Shown here: one piece after another, positions 16,944 through 24,641 of the stretch
Layout: the number at the start of each line of letters is the position of its first letter
Position numbering within the stretch: position 1 is the first letter of the stretch
NCBI GenBank assembly: GCA_963922455.1
Contig: CAWUIO010000059.1
Location: forward strand, 1-41,047
Direction: 5' to 3'
Source of the DNA: CAWUIO01 sp963922455
Lineage (GTDB): Bacteria > Bacteroidota > Bacteroidia > Cytophagales > Microscillaceae
DNA length: 41,047 bases
Program-made: the position numbers and the translations under genes
Notes under the pieces: model-generated
Told to the model about the DNA's origin: nothing
Databases searched by the model: none
The model's input: the letters and a program-made list of their open reading frames with translations, nothing else

Positions 16944-18308
16944 ATGAAAACGCATTCTTATTTTGGCTTATTTGTTCTTCTCTTAGGCTTATTTTCAAAC
17001 TCCTACCTTTCTGCTCAAGACAATACCGAGAAAAAAGTAATGGTTTTGAAAATCCGGGACGAAATTGATCCCCGAATGGAACGCTATGTAAAGTTAGCCT
17101 TAGAGAATGCGCGGGCCATCCAAGCGGATCTTGTGCTGGTAGATATGAATTCCTATGGCGGCCGGGTAGATAATGCGGATGAAATTGCCAGTGCCATCCT
17201 TGATTTTGAAAAACCCATTCACGCCTTTATTAATACCAATGCCGCCTCGGCTGGAGCTTGGATATCCATCGCTTGTGATAGTATTTTTATGGCCGAAGGC
17301 GGTTCTATTGGCGCCGTCACGGTCGTAGGAGGAGACGGTACTGCCATGCCTGACAAATACCAATCCTATATGCGTAGCCGCATGCGCTCCACTGCCGCAG
17401 CCAAGGGCCGGGATCCCCGAATCGCCGAAGCTATGGTAGACCAAAACTTAAGTGTACCCGGCATTAGCGACAGTGGCAAAGTCATTACATTCACCACCGA
17501 CGAAGCCCTAAAATACGATTATTGCGATGGCAAAGCCGAATCTATCGAAGAGGTGATGACACAACTCAACATCAGCAATTATACAGTAGAGACCTACCAA
17601 TTGAGCAGCATTGAGAAAATTGTCCGGGTATTTTTGAATCCCTATTTAAGCGGAATCTTGCTCCTAATCATCTTGGGAGGTATTTATTTTGAACTACAAA
17701 CTCCCGGAGTTGGCTTTCCTATTCTGGCCGCAGCCATCGCTTCTACTTTGTATTTTGTCCCTTACTATCTTACGGGCTTGGCTGCCAATTGGGAACTTTT
17801 ATTATTTATCGTGGGAGTCTTACTTCTTGCCGCCGAGTTTTTTGTGATACCCGGCTTTGGAGTGGCCGGCATTTTAGGCCTATTCTGCACCCTCGGTGGT
17901 TTGGGGCTTATGACCATCAACAATGACGGGTTTGATTTTAATTTTGTCACAACCGCCGAAATCTATCGTACTTTATTTACTGTTTTAATAGGCTTTTTGG
18001 GTAGCATTATTTTATTTTTTGTGGCCGTTCCCCGGGTCTTGACTAGCCAACGGTTCAAAAAAATATCTTTGCAAACCTCCATGAGTACCCAAGAGGGCTA
18101 TCACGCCAATACCTACACCGAAGACTTACTGGGTAAGACTGGTGAAGCCTACACGGTATTAAGGCCCAGTGGCAAAGTGCGCATTGAAGGAGAACTCTAC
18201 GACGCTTCCACTCCCGGAGGATTTGTTGAAAAAGGCGATATGATTGAAGTAATCAGTCAAGCAGGCACCTCCCTCAAAGTAAGAGCGGTGGTAGAATCCC
18301 AGGTATAA
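16944..18308 (+). CDS. NfeD family membrane-bound serine protease (ClpP class)
   Basis: The 454-residue protein has a signal peptide, then a ClpP/SppA-fold protease domain (about 30-215). The likely dyad is Ser102 in NTNAASAGAWIS and Lys154 in TAAAKGRDPR. Four or five membrane helices follow (about 225-345), then a soluble NfeD OB-fold domain (about 375-454, LLGKTGEAYTVLRPSGKVRI). Relatives partner with stomatin-like proteins in membrane quality control, but no stomatin gene is present in this window. Length and order fit long NfeD proteins. The start ATG lies in a divergent promoter region, and a type I repeat follows 33 bp after the stop. Confidence 0.92.
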   Translation: MKTHSYFGLFVLLLGLFSNSYLSAQDNTEKKVMVLKIRDEIDPRMERYVKLALENARAIQADLVLVDMNSYGGRVDNADEIASAILDFEKPIHAFINTNAASAGAWISIACDSIFMAEGGSIGAVTVVGGDGTAMPDKYQSYMRSRMRSTAAAKGRDPRIAEAMVDQNLSVPGISDSGKVITFTTDEALKYDYCDGKAESIEEVMTQLNISNYTVETYQLSSIEKIVRVFLNPYLSGILLLIILGGIYFELQTPGVGFPILAAAIASTLYFVPYYLTGLAANWELLLFIVGVLLLAAEFFVIPGFGVAGILGLFCTLGGLGLMTINNDGFDFNFVTTAEIYRTLFTVLIGFLGSIILFFVAVPRVLTSQRFKKISLQTSMSTQEGYHANTYTEDLLGKTGEAYTVLRPSGKVRIEGELYDASTPGGFVEKGDMIEVISQAGTSLKVRAVVESQV

Positions 18309-18341
18309 TCCCGTAGCAATTATTTAGTATATACAAGATGA

Positions 18342-18468
18342 GGGGCTTGCCCGCGCTTGTCAGTAGGCTTCCTGTAAAACCACCCTACCAGCGCGGGCCG
18401 GGCTTTCGCTACTCGCCGCCCCCCCACAAGCCCCAACGGGCTCAAACAGGCCGCTCTATCCCTAAGCC
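18342..18468 (+). repeat. Interspersed intergenic repeat, copy D (type I stem)
   Basis: It begins GGGGCTTGCCCGCGCTTG, 33 bp after the NfeD stop, and ends TCTATCCCTAAGCC, 32 bp before mutM. Stem 1 pairs GCCCGCGCT (18349-18357) with AGCGCGGGC (18390-18398). The second stem is weak here because the segment after CTCGCCG is C-rich (CCCCCCCACAAGCCCCAACG). It lies in a tight gap between two genes of the same direction. Confidence 0.9.
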
Positions 18469-18500
18469 AAAAGAATACAGATTACAAATAAAACACCTCT

Positions 18501-19313
18501 ATGCCCGAACTTCCCGAAGTAGAGACCTATAAAAAGTACATAGCAGAAGTCAGCTTGGATCAAAAAATCCTTCGTCTTGACATGCCCGACGCTAAAACCT
18601 TGGCCGCCCCCGCAGAAGATTTGGAAAGCGCATTAGTAGGGCATTCCTTCGAGAAAATTGAGCGCATCGGCAAATACCTTCTTTTCCAGATTAGCTCGGA
18701 CCAATACTTGACGATGCACTTCGGCATGACCGGCTCGCCAGAATACATCGCCAAAGGGGAAAAACTGCCCCGGCACACGCGTTTTTTTATAGAGTTTAAG
18801 GATGGTGGTGAAGGTTTGGCCTTTGTTTGCCCTCGGAAGCTGGGCCGGATAGGACTAAGCCCAGACTTGCCCACTTTCCAAAAAGAAAAAAAATTGTCAG
18901 ATGATGCCCTCCAATTAAGTTTTGAAGCCTTCCGTAACAATGTAGGCAAGCGAAGCGCCGTGGTAAAGAGCCTGCTCTTAGATCAAAAAGTATGTGCCGG
19001 GGTAGGAAATTGGATTGCCGATGAGATATTGCACCAAGCCCGTATCCATCCGGAGCGAAGAGCGAATACCTTAGAAGAGACCGAGTGGAAACAGGTCTAC
19101 GAGCGTATGCAAGAAATCATACGAATGGCCATAAGCCACGATGCCGATTATGAGCTATACCCAAAAACCTACTTAATTCATAAACGAGGATGGACCCAAC
19201 AAACTCCTAGCCCCTGCCAAGACTGCGAGGGTGAAGTAGCGCATATCAAAGTAGGAGGGCGGGCTACTTACTTTTGTCCGGTTTGTCAACAATTGCCTCC
19301 GTCTGGTTCATAA
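18501..19313 (+). CDS. mutM: Formamidopyrimidine-DNA glycosylase
   Basis: Fpg/MutM removes oxidised purines such as 8-oxoguanine and nicks the strand by beta,delta-elimination. The 270-residue protein has the invariant start MPELPEVET (catalytic Pro2, Glu3), Lys58 in IGKYLLF, the helix-two-turn-helix DNA-binding region VCAGVGNWIADEILHQARIH, and a C-terminal zinc finger with C239, C242, C259 and C262 plus Arg254. All key residues are present. Fpg rather than Nei is favoured by the Lys and zinc-finger context, but the loop insertion is short, so MutM-like with uncertain substrate range is possible. Its 3' end overlaps the convergent histidine kinase by 50 bp. Confidence 0.93.
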   Translation: MPELPEVETYKKYIAEVSLDQKILRLDMPDAKTLAAPAEDLESALVGHSFEKIERIGKYLLFQISSDQYLTMHFGMTGSPEYIAKGEKLPRHTRFFIEFKDGGEGLAFVCPRKLGRIGLSPDLPTFQKEKKLSDDALQLSFEAFRNNVGKRSAVVKSLLLDQKVCAGVGNWIADEILHQARIHPERRANTLEETEWKQVYERMQEIIRMAISHDADYELYPKTYLIHKRGWTQQTPSPCQDCEGEVAHIKVGGRATYFCPVCQQLPPSGS

Positions 19314-20592
19314 AAGGAAAACGATTCGGAATTTGAATATGAAACTGGGTCCCTTCCCCAAAGGTGCTATCTAGCTGGACCCTACCTCCTAATTTATCGA
19401 CCATCTGCTTGACAATATACAGCCCTACCCCGGTGCCTTTGGCTTGTTGATTGGCCCTCATAAACAAGTCAAAAATCCGGTTGAGGTACTCCGACTTAAT
19501 GCCCAGTCCATTGTCACAAAAGTCTAGAAATACTTCCTGGGGGGTAACTTTAAGATGAATATTTAAAGTGCATTTTTCCAAATCGGTGTTCCGGTATTTT
19601 ACGGCATTGGAGATCAAATTGGAGCAAATAACCTGCAAGCGATGTAGATCGGAATAAAAAGGGAAATCAGTTTCGGTATGTAAGTGAATGTCTACCTCAT
19701 TATACCCAGGCATATAGGCCAGATTGTTTAGACAAGACCGAATGAGCTCTTCGGCATCAATTTTTTCAATTCGGAGGTTTTCCTCTTCATCTTTGGCTTG
19801 ATCTAGAGATCGCTTGATGAACGTATTGAGCTGAAGAACCTGCGCTTCAATTTTATCCAAGCAAGCCTTTTGATGACAAGCATTATCCTCTCGATGATAA
19901 ATATGTATGAGGCCTAAAATTGAGGAAAGTGGGGAGCATAAGTCGTGAGAGGTCTCAAAAATTAACTCTCTTAATTCTTGATTTCTTCGTTTTTGCATGT
20001 CCAAGGCCTGTCTTAAAAAATCAATTTCCCAAACTTCGTTTTGACTAGCCTGAACGTGCAGGCTTTCATCCATAAAAAAGCTCATCTCTTCAAAAGAACT
20101 ATAAGAAGATTTAGAAACTGGTATATTACGAAGGATCCAAAACAAAGAGGCAAAGCCCAATAACGAACAACTCAGCACATATCCACTTCCATAATGAGGG
20201 AAGTTAAACGTATACTGTATTCCAAAATATATCCCACTACTGGCTATTCCTAAGATGCCCACGTAAAAGGGGATGGCCAACCACGGAGTCCCTGGCTTTT
20301 CTATAGACCAAGTTTGTCCTATAAAATCTCCCTGAAAAGTAGCCAGGATAAACAGACTAAATGCTAAAAAAATTAAAATGGGCTGCCAAGCCGTACTCAA
20401 TAAGGCATTGGCTTGCTCAGGAAAAATAAATAAGGAGGCTAATAAAAAAGTAAGTAAAAAGGGTAGTGCTAGTCCTTTATAACTAATTTGATCCTTGACA
20501 CGGCTTACATTAGCCAAGCAGCGATTCCACCAATGGGGGCGAACCGATAAGGTGCTTTTGGTAGTGGGTGACTTTATATGGGTTGGGTGCAT
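19264..20592 (-). CDS. Membrane sensor histidine kinase
   Basis: I use ATG 20592 (MHPTHIKSPT); a TTG six codons earlier is possible. Four hydrophobic helices lie in the first 160 residues (numbering from the TTG: about 47-64, 75-92, 110-131, 143-161), with no sizeable external sensor domain. A linker then leads to HisKA with His222 in FETSHDLCSPLSSILGL and a HATPase domain with NLISNAVKY, DNGLGI, the F box LFMRA and GTGVGLYIV. It should autophosphorylate and signal to an unseen response regulator; no regulator gene is next to it, so it is an orphan. The signal is unknown. It converges on mutM. Confidence 0.92.
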   Translation of the reverse strand: MHPTHIKSPTTKSTLSVRPHWWNRCLANVSRVKDQISYKGLALPFLLTFLLASLFIFPEQANALLSTAWQPILIFLAFSLFILATFQGDFIGQTWSIEKPGTPWLAIPFYVGILGIASSGIYFGIQYTFNFPHYGSGYVLSCSLLGFASLFWILRNIPVSKSSYSSFEEMSFFMDESLHVQASQNEVWEIDFLRQALDMQKRRNQELRELIFETSHDLCSPLSSILGLIHIYHREDNACHQKACLDKIEAQVLQLNTFIKRSLDQAKDEEENLRIEKIDAEELIRSCLNNLAYMPGYNEVDIHLHTETDFPFYSDLHRLQVICSNLISNAVKYRNTDLEKCTLNIHLKVTPQEVFLDFCDNGLGIKSEYLNRIFDLFMRANQQAKGTGVGLYIVKQMVDKLGGRVQLDSTFGEGTQFHIQIPNRFPFMNQTEAIVDKPDKSK

Positions 20593-20620
20593 GAGTCTGT
20601 ATTTCTTCAAAAAAAAGCAT

Positions 20621-21228
20621 GGATGATAATAATTTTATGGTGGGAGTTTGTGTGGGCTAATTGAATAGCTTTACTTAGGAAAATTACTGACTTATTTGCA
20701 CAAGTGTTGGCTCAATAAAGGCCTATAAATCAGCTACATTAGTTTTTGAGATTTTTCAAGGATTTCCAAAGTCGCTAAGCCTGCCCACAGAAATAGAAAA
20801 GGAAGGTTTCCATAGCTTGCCAATTCTGTGGAGTAGTAGAATTAGGAGAGGTGCCCCATTTTCTACTCTTAGAGGCCCTGCCTGCTTGAGTTAGCGTACC
20901 TAATTAGACTATTTTTTTTCAAGGTTCATCTACTTATTTATTCTACCCAGCCTAGTAATAGAACACTTTTCTTAAGGTTTTTTCAGAAAAATCACATGCT
21001 TAGGGTTAGGGTTTTTTCCAAAAAAATAGGCTTTCTCCATACAAGGTGGTTTCAAACCTCGAAATTACTTGTCTCATTTTCAAAACCCTAGAGGACAAAT
21101 CTCTTTTCTGTAAAAAAGAACCGAAGGATTGATGCGCGGATATATGCACATAATCTCATTTTGCCCCTTGGCCAACCATTAGAGGAACCTTTGAAGTTTG
21201 ATTAGTTTCAGACTGCATCCCATACAAT
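20621..21228. other. AT-rich intergenic stretch without a gene
   Basis: No credible coding frame, RNA gene or family repeat is visible. A minor dyad, CCACAGAA (20785-20792) with TTCTGTGG (20824-20831), and several T runs are present. The base composition suggests decayed or regulatory DNA. Confidence 0.5.
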
Positions 21229-21234
21229 TCGGTT

Positions 21235-21436
21235 ACCGTTTATTTTAAGAAACGGTTCGTATTTTATTGCCTTGGGCGGCAAAGGGCCAGGTTAAAAATG
21301 GAAATACGGGAACCTGGTTTCATCCAATTCATCGCCCATAGCCCGGTTATGCGCACCGGGTTGATTTCATCAGAACCCCGTTTTCCCTGGTTACACGGCT
21401 CCTTTCGCCGACAAATAATAAACACGAACCGTTTCT
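21235..21436 (+). ncRNA. Candidate structured RNA or small inverted-repeat element
   Basis: A perfect 13-bp inverted repeat, AGAAACGGTTCGT (21248-21260) and ACGAACCGTTTCT (21424-21436), encloses a GC-richer stretch. Inside are further hairpins: TTGCC/GGCAA (21267-21282), CCAGGTT/AACCTGG (21287-21317), CCCGGT/ACCGGG (21342-21360), TGAT/ATCA followed by CGGC/GCCG (21396-21410). The left arm AAACGGT can instead pair with ACCGTTT just upstream (21235-21241), so two folds exclude each other. It ends 26 bp before the beta-barrel gene start, but a promoter-like TAAGTTTTG at 21437 lies between, so it may be separate from that mRNA. Strand is assumed. It could equally be a miniature transposable element. 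Confidence 0.4.
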
Positions 21437-21462
21437 AAGTTTTGAAAAAAGACAACTAGGAT

Positions 21463-22146
21463 ATGAAAAAAACACTGTGTACTTTTTGTTTTTGCCTACT
21501 GACTTCTACCCTATTTGCCCAAGACAAAGCCATTGGGGGCCTAAGTCCCAAAGTAGGTACCGTGATTTCCGTTTTGACCAGCAAAGTGCTCGAGACAAGC
21601 AATCCGCGTTATGGGCTCCTGCTCGGACTAGCGGGAAGCCTGGAATTACCCAAAAGTAAAATTGTTTTGCAAGGCGAGGTCTTATTCACCCAGTCAGGAG
21701 GTAAAAGAGACGACTATGAGGTTACATTAACCGTTAGGGACCCTAGCAATAACTTAGTCTCATTTGTCGAGTATAATACCGGTTTTAATACCCGCCTGAA
21801 TCATCTGGAAATTCCGTTACTGGTGGGGAAACGATTTAGTAAGCAGAATAATAGAGGTTTTCGGGCTATGCTTGGCCCGGTTTTTAATTTTAATTTAAAA
21901 GCCCAAGTTTACCTTGATACTGAGCCACCTCAAGGAACTGATGTTGACCGCCTCATTGATATCCGAGAGGACGTAAACACTTCTCAATTCAACATCATGA
22001 TGCTATTGGGCTACGATTGGAAGCGTTTCAAGACGGAAGTACGGATACTGCCTTCTCTTTCCGATTTGTTTACCCAAAGCCCTGGGGGACAAAATGACCA
22101 AAGAGTAAGTGCCTTACAAGTAGCCTTGGGATGGGACTTGCTCTAA
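21463..22146 (+). CDS. Outer membrane beta-barrel (porin family, PorT-like) protein
   Basis: The 227-residue protein has a signal peptide (MKKTLCTFCFCLLTSTLFAQ) and alternating hydrophobic residues typical of an eight-stranded outer-membrane barrel of the OMP_b-brl_2 group (ALVLQGEVLFTQSGG-like strands, HLEIPLLVGKRF, FRAMLGPVFNFNLKAQVYLD). The last residue pattern, ALQVALGWDLL, fits a barrel-closing strand with an aromatic near the end. Function is unknown; relatives are structural or adhesion-related porin-family proteins. It stands alone and ends at a strong terminator that also serves the converging tRNA pair. Confidence 0.85.
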   Translation: MKKTLCTFCFCLLTSTLFAQDKAIGGLSPKVGTVISVLTSKVLETSNPRYGLLLGLAGSLELPKSKIVLQGEVLFTQSGGKRDDYEVTLTVRDPSNNLVSFVEYNTGFNTRLNHLEIPLLVGKRFSKQNNRGFRAMLGPVFNFNLKAQVYLDTEPPQGTDVDRLIDIREDVNTSQFNIMMLLGYDWKRFKTEVRILPSLSDLFTQSPGGQNDQRVSALQVALGWDLL

Positions 22147-22176
22147 GCCTCCTTGGCCTTGGGTAAGTACAAAAGT

Positions 22177-22206
22177 AAAAGCCACTTCCCAAAAGGAGTG
22201 GCTTTT
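22177..22206. terminator. Bidirectional terminator between barrel gene and tRNA pair
   Basis: AAAAGCCACT (22177-22186) pairs with AGTGGCTTTT (22197-22206), with extra CC/GG pairs after a bulge. T-rich tracts follow on both strands (GGCTTTTGC on plus, TTTTACTTTTG on minus). Confidence 0.8.
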
Positions 22207-22217
22207 GCAAAAAATTG

Positions 22218-22289
22218 TAGTCCGTACGGGAATCGAACCCGTGTTTCATCCGTGAAAGGGATGCGTCCTAACCCCTAGACGAACGGACC
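22218..22289 (-). tRNA. tRNA-Glu (TTC), copy 1
   Basis: The minus strand folds into a standard cloverleaf with anticodon loop CTTTCAC (anticodon TTC) flanked by CATCC/GGATG, a GGTTCGATTCC T arm and acceptor stem GGTCCGT/ACGGACT. The first pair is therefore G-U rather than G-C. CCA is not encoded. It is identical over its length to the copy at 22331-22402 and is read after it from the same promoter. Confidence 0.97.
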
Positions 22290-22330
22290 GCATAAAAACT
22301 AAAATAAATCAATACAAAGGAAATTTGTAG

Positions 22331-22402
22331 TAGTCCGTACGGGAATCGAACCCGTGTTTCATCCGTGAAAGGGATGCGTCCTAACCCCTAGACGAACGGA
22401 CC
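22331..22402 (-). tRNA. tRNA-Glu (TTC), copy 2
   Basis: This is identical to copy 1, with the same anticodon TTC and the same G-U first acceptor pair. It lies first behind the promoter at 22431-22460, with about 41 bp to the second copy, which suggests one precursor transcript. Confidence 0.97.
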
Positions 22403-22430
22403 AAGTGTTATTTTAGCCTTAATCGGACGG

Positions 22431-22460
22431 CAAAGTTAGCTTTTTTTATTTTTAAAGCAA
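22431..22460 (-). promoter_or_regulatory. Promoter of the tRNA-Glu pair
   Basis: On the minus strand TTG (22458-22460) is followed by 19 bp and TAACTTTG (22431-22438), a complete match to the Bacteroidota -33/-7 arrangement. The expected start is about 20 bases before the first tRNA. Confidence 0.8.
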
Positions 22461-22546
22461 AAATTTTTAGCTAAATATATTGCTCAAGAAGGGGTTTGCC
22501 AAGACGTGCTTCTTCCGAAAAATTATTACCTTAACTTCTTAGTACG

Positions 22547-22554
22547 TACTTTTG
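22547..22554 (+). promoter_or_regulatory. -7 box TACTTTTG for the LuxC-like gene
   Basis: TACTTTTG matches TAnnTTTG and is 33 bp before ATG 22587. It rules out the more upstream in-frame start at 22506. Confidence 0.6.
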
Positions 22555-22586
22555 TTTTTACCCCGTATACTCCAAAACCTGATGGC

Positions 22587-23615
22587 ATGGACCTCGATAG
22601 AAGAATTAATGCTTGGGCTACTCTCGGAGCAAGCCTCTCTGACCCCTATAATGAAACCTGGAAAATCGCTAAAAGACAAGCTCATCACAAAAACCCTTGG
22701 TTTACCCCCGAGAATATTCAAAAAGCCGAAGAAGGAATTCAGGTTTTTCTCAAAGAAGAAACGCTACATCAATGGATGCAAGCCTACCCTAAGGATTCCG
22801 TGCCCGTTCGCCCCGCCTGGCAAGTGGGCTTGGTGATGGCCGGAAATATCCCTATGGTGGGATTTCATGACTTTTTAAGCGTCTTACTTAGCGGGCATAT
22901 TGTATTGGCCAAACTAAGTTCCCAAGACGATGTGTTGATACAAGCCCTGAGTAAATTACTGATTGAGATCGAGCCTCAATACGCCTCTCAAATACATTTT
23001 GTGCCCTTGCTCAAAGAAGCCGAAGCGTATATAGCGACCGGCAGTAATAATTCTGCCCGATATTTTGAGTACTATTTTTCTCGCAAACCCCACATTATCC
23101 GCAAAAACCGAAGCTCTATTGCCGTATTAAAAGGAGACGAAACGCCAGAGCAACTCCACGTCTTAGGAGATGACTTGTTTAGCTATTTTGGTTTAGGCTG
23201 CCGTAATGTCTCCAAATTGTATATTCCCCAGGACTATCCCATAGCTAGGCTGCTGGATGCCTTACAAGGCTGGAAGCACCTGGCCAATCACCATAAATTT
23301 GTAAATAACTACGATTACCACAAAGCCATTGAGCTTGTCAACCTAAGCCCTCATCTCGATAGCGGCTTTTTTATCTTGAAAGAACAAGAAGCCATGGTCT
23401 CCCCCGTAGGAATGGTTTATTATGAGTTCTACCAAGATACAGAGGAACTCCAAAAACAGTTGGAATCCCAAACCGAACAAATTCAAGTGATCGTCTCCCA
23501 AGGAGGCTGGTACCCCAATAGCTTGGATTTTGGACAAACCCAAAAACCAAACTTGTGGGACTATGCCGATGGGGTAGATACCATGGATTTTTTATTAAAA
23601 TTGAATAATAAGTAG
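22587..23615 (+). CDS. LuxC-like acyl-CoA reductase family protein
   Basis: The 342-residue protein matches the LuxC/acyl-CoA reductase branch of the aldehyde dehydrogenase superfamily. A nucleotide-binding region lies around 75-110 (PAWQVGLVMAGNIPMVGFHD), and the catalytic thiol is Cys205 in YFGLGCRNVSKLY. These enzymes reduce fatty acyl-CoA or acyl-protein to aldehyde with NADPH. No luxD or luxE gene is nearby, so luminescence is not implied; Bacteroidota homologues of this length are common and unassigned. ATG 22587 fits the family start (MDLDRRINAWATLGASL) and the promoter. A type II repeat follows in the opposite orientation. Confidence 0.88.
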   Translation: MDLDRRINAWATLGASLSDPYNETWKIAKRQAHHKNPWFTPENIQKAEEGIQVFLKEETLHQWMQAYPKDSVPVRPAWQVGLVMAGNIPMVGFHDFLSVLLSGHIVLAKLSSQDDVLIQALSKLLIEIEPQYASQIHFVPLLKEAEAYIATGSNNSARYFEYYFSRKPHIIRKNRSSIAVLKGDETPEQLHVLGDDLFSYFGLGCRNVSKLYIPQDYPIARLLDALQGWKHLANHHKFVNNYDYHKAIELVNLSPHLDSGFFILKEQEAMVSPVGMVYYEFYQDTEELQKQLESQTEQIQVIVSQGGWYPNSLDFGQTQKPNLWDYADGVDTMDFLLKLNNK

Positions 23616-23660
23616 CCATAAGCAAGCCTCCCTGAGAGGCCCCGTTTCCCTTTCTTAAGT

Positions 23661-23796
23661 TTGGCTGAGGGATAGAGCGGCCTGTCTGAGCTCGTGTCGG
23701 CCCGGCGGGGAAAGGCAGCGAGTAGCGAAAGCCCGACCCCGGCTGGCCCCCCATGAGCTACTGGCCCGGATCTTCTAGAGCCGGGGGCAGCCCCTA
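23661..23796 (-). repeat. Interspersed intergenic repeat, copy E (type II stem)
   Basis: This copy is on the minus strand between two plus-strand genes, so it is not simply attached to a same-strand stop. Minus reading starts GGGGCTGCCCCCGGCT. Stem 1 pairs AGCCGGGG with CCCCGGCT (23779-23786 with 23737-23744). It has the core CGGGCTTTCGCTACTCGCTG and the GAGCTC box, and ends CTCTATCCCTCAGCC. Confidence 0.88.
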
Positions 23797-23845
23797 ATAT
23801 GACTCACGTAAAAACGTATAATTTGCCTCTTGAAAATAAACACCT

Positions 23846-24640
23846 ATGAATTTAAACCTAGAAGATAAAATTGCCTTTGTGGGCGGAAGTACCCAGGGCA
23901 TTGGCCGGGCTGCCGCCGAAGAACTAGCCCTCCTCGGCGCCCGAGTGGTCCTCATAGCCCGGAATGAGGCCCGTTTGCAAAATGCCCTAGATGGCTTGTC
24001 CCGTCCTAAGAATCAAGACCACCGTTATATTGTAGCCGATTATAGTAATGCCCAAAATGTGCAGGATACCGTGGAAAACTTTTGTCGACAAGAACAGCTC
24101 AATGCCGTGCATATCCTGATCAATAATACCGGAGGGCCATCCGCCGGCCCCATGTATGAAGCCGATCCCGAAGCCTTGACCCAGGCCTATGAACAGCACC
24201 TGCTCTGCAACCACCTCTTGGCGCAAACCATGATTCCAAAAATGAAACGGGCGGGCTACGGGCGTATCATCAACGTCATCTCTACCTCGGTCAAAGAACC
24301 CATACCGGGCCTGGGCGTCTCCAATACCACCCGTTGGGCCGTAGCCAGTTGGGCCAAAACCTTGGCTGGCGAAGTGGCCTCCATGGGCATCACCGTCAAC
24401 AATGTCCTACCTGGCTATATCCAAACCGGCCGCTTGGAAGAGATTTTTGGCAATATCGCTCGTCAAAAAAATGTAAGCCCCGAGGTTGTGGAGGAAGAAA
24501 TGCGCCTCAGCGTACCCGCCCAAAGACTCGGTAAACCCGAAGAATTAGGGGCCGCCATTGCCTTTTTGGCCAGCCCGGCCGCGTCTTACATCAATGGAAT
24601 CAATCTTACGGTAGACGGTGGGCGCACCCGAAGCCTCTAA
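23846..24640 (+). CDS. Atypical short-chain dehydrogenase/reductase
   Basis: The 264-residue Rossmann protein has the SDR glycine motif GGSTQGIG (13-20), the NNTGGP motif and a C-terminal INGINLTVDGGR, like FabG-type reductases. Ser146 of the active site is present, but the usual Tyr-x3-Lys is replaced by Ser159-x3-Arg163 (VSNTTRWAVASWAK). Members with this change exist in several phyla and probably have altered chemistry or only bind NAD(P). Substrate unknown. It stands alone, 49 bp after repeat copy E, and converges tightly on the patatin gene. Confidence 0.9.
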   Translation: MNLNLEDKIAFVGGSTQGIGRAAAEELALLGARVVLIARNEARLQNALDGLSRPKNQDHRYIVADYSNAQNVQDTVENFCRQEQLNAVHILINNTGGPSAGPMYEADPEALTQAYEQHLLCNHLLAQTMIPKMKRAGYGRIINVISTSVKEPIPGLGVSNTTRWAVASWAKTLAGEVASMGITVNNVLPGYIQTGRLEEIFGNIARQKNVSPEVVEEEMRLSVPAQRLGKPEELGAAIAFLASPAASYINGINLTVDGGRTRSL

Positions 24641-24641
24641 A

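Noticed and set aside
20995..21015. Telomere-like TTAGGGTTAGGG string
   Set aside because: Only two units in an AT-rich gap; no end structure or further copies, so chance.
21235..21436. 6S RNA, tmRNA or RNase P RNA
   Set aside because: None of the signature sequences (for example GAGGAAAGTCC of RNase P or the tmRNA GGGGCUGAUU start) is present, and the multi-hairpin layout differs from the long 6S hairpin.
22587..23615. Bioluminescence operon
   Set aside because: Only a LuxC-like gene is present; no luxA, luxB, luxD or luxE nearby.
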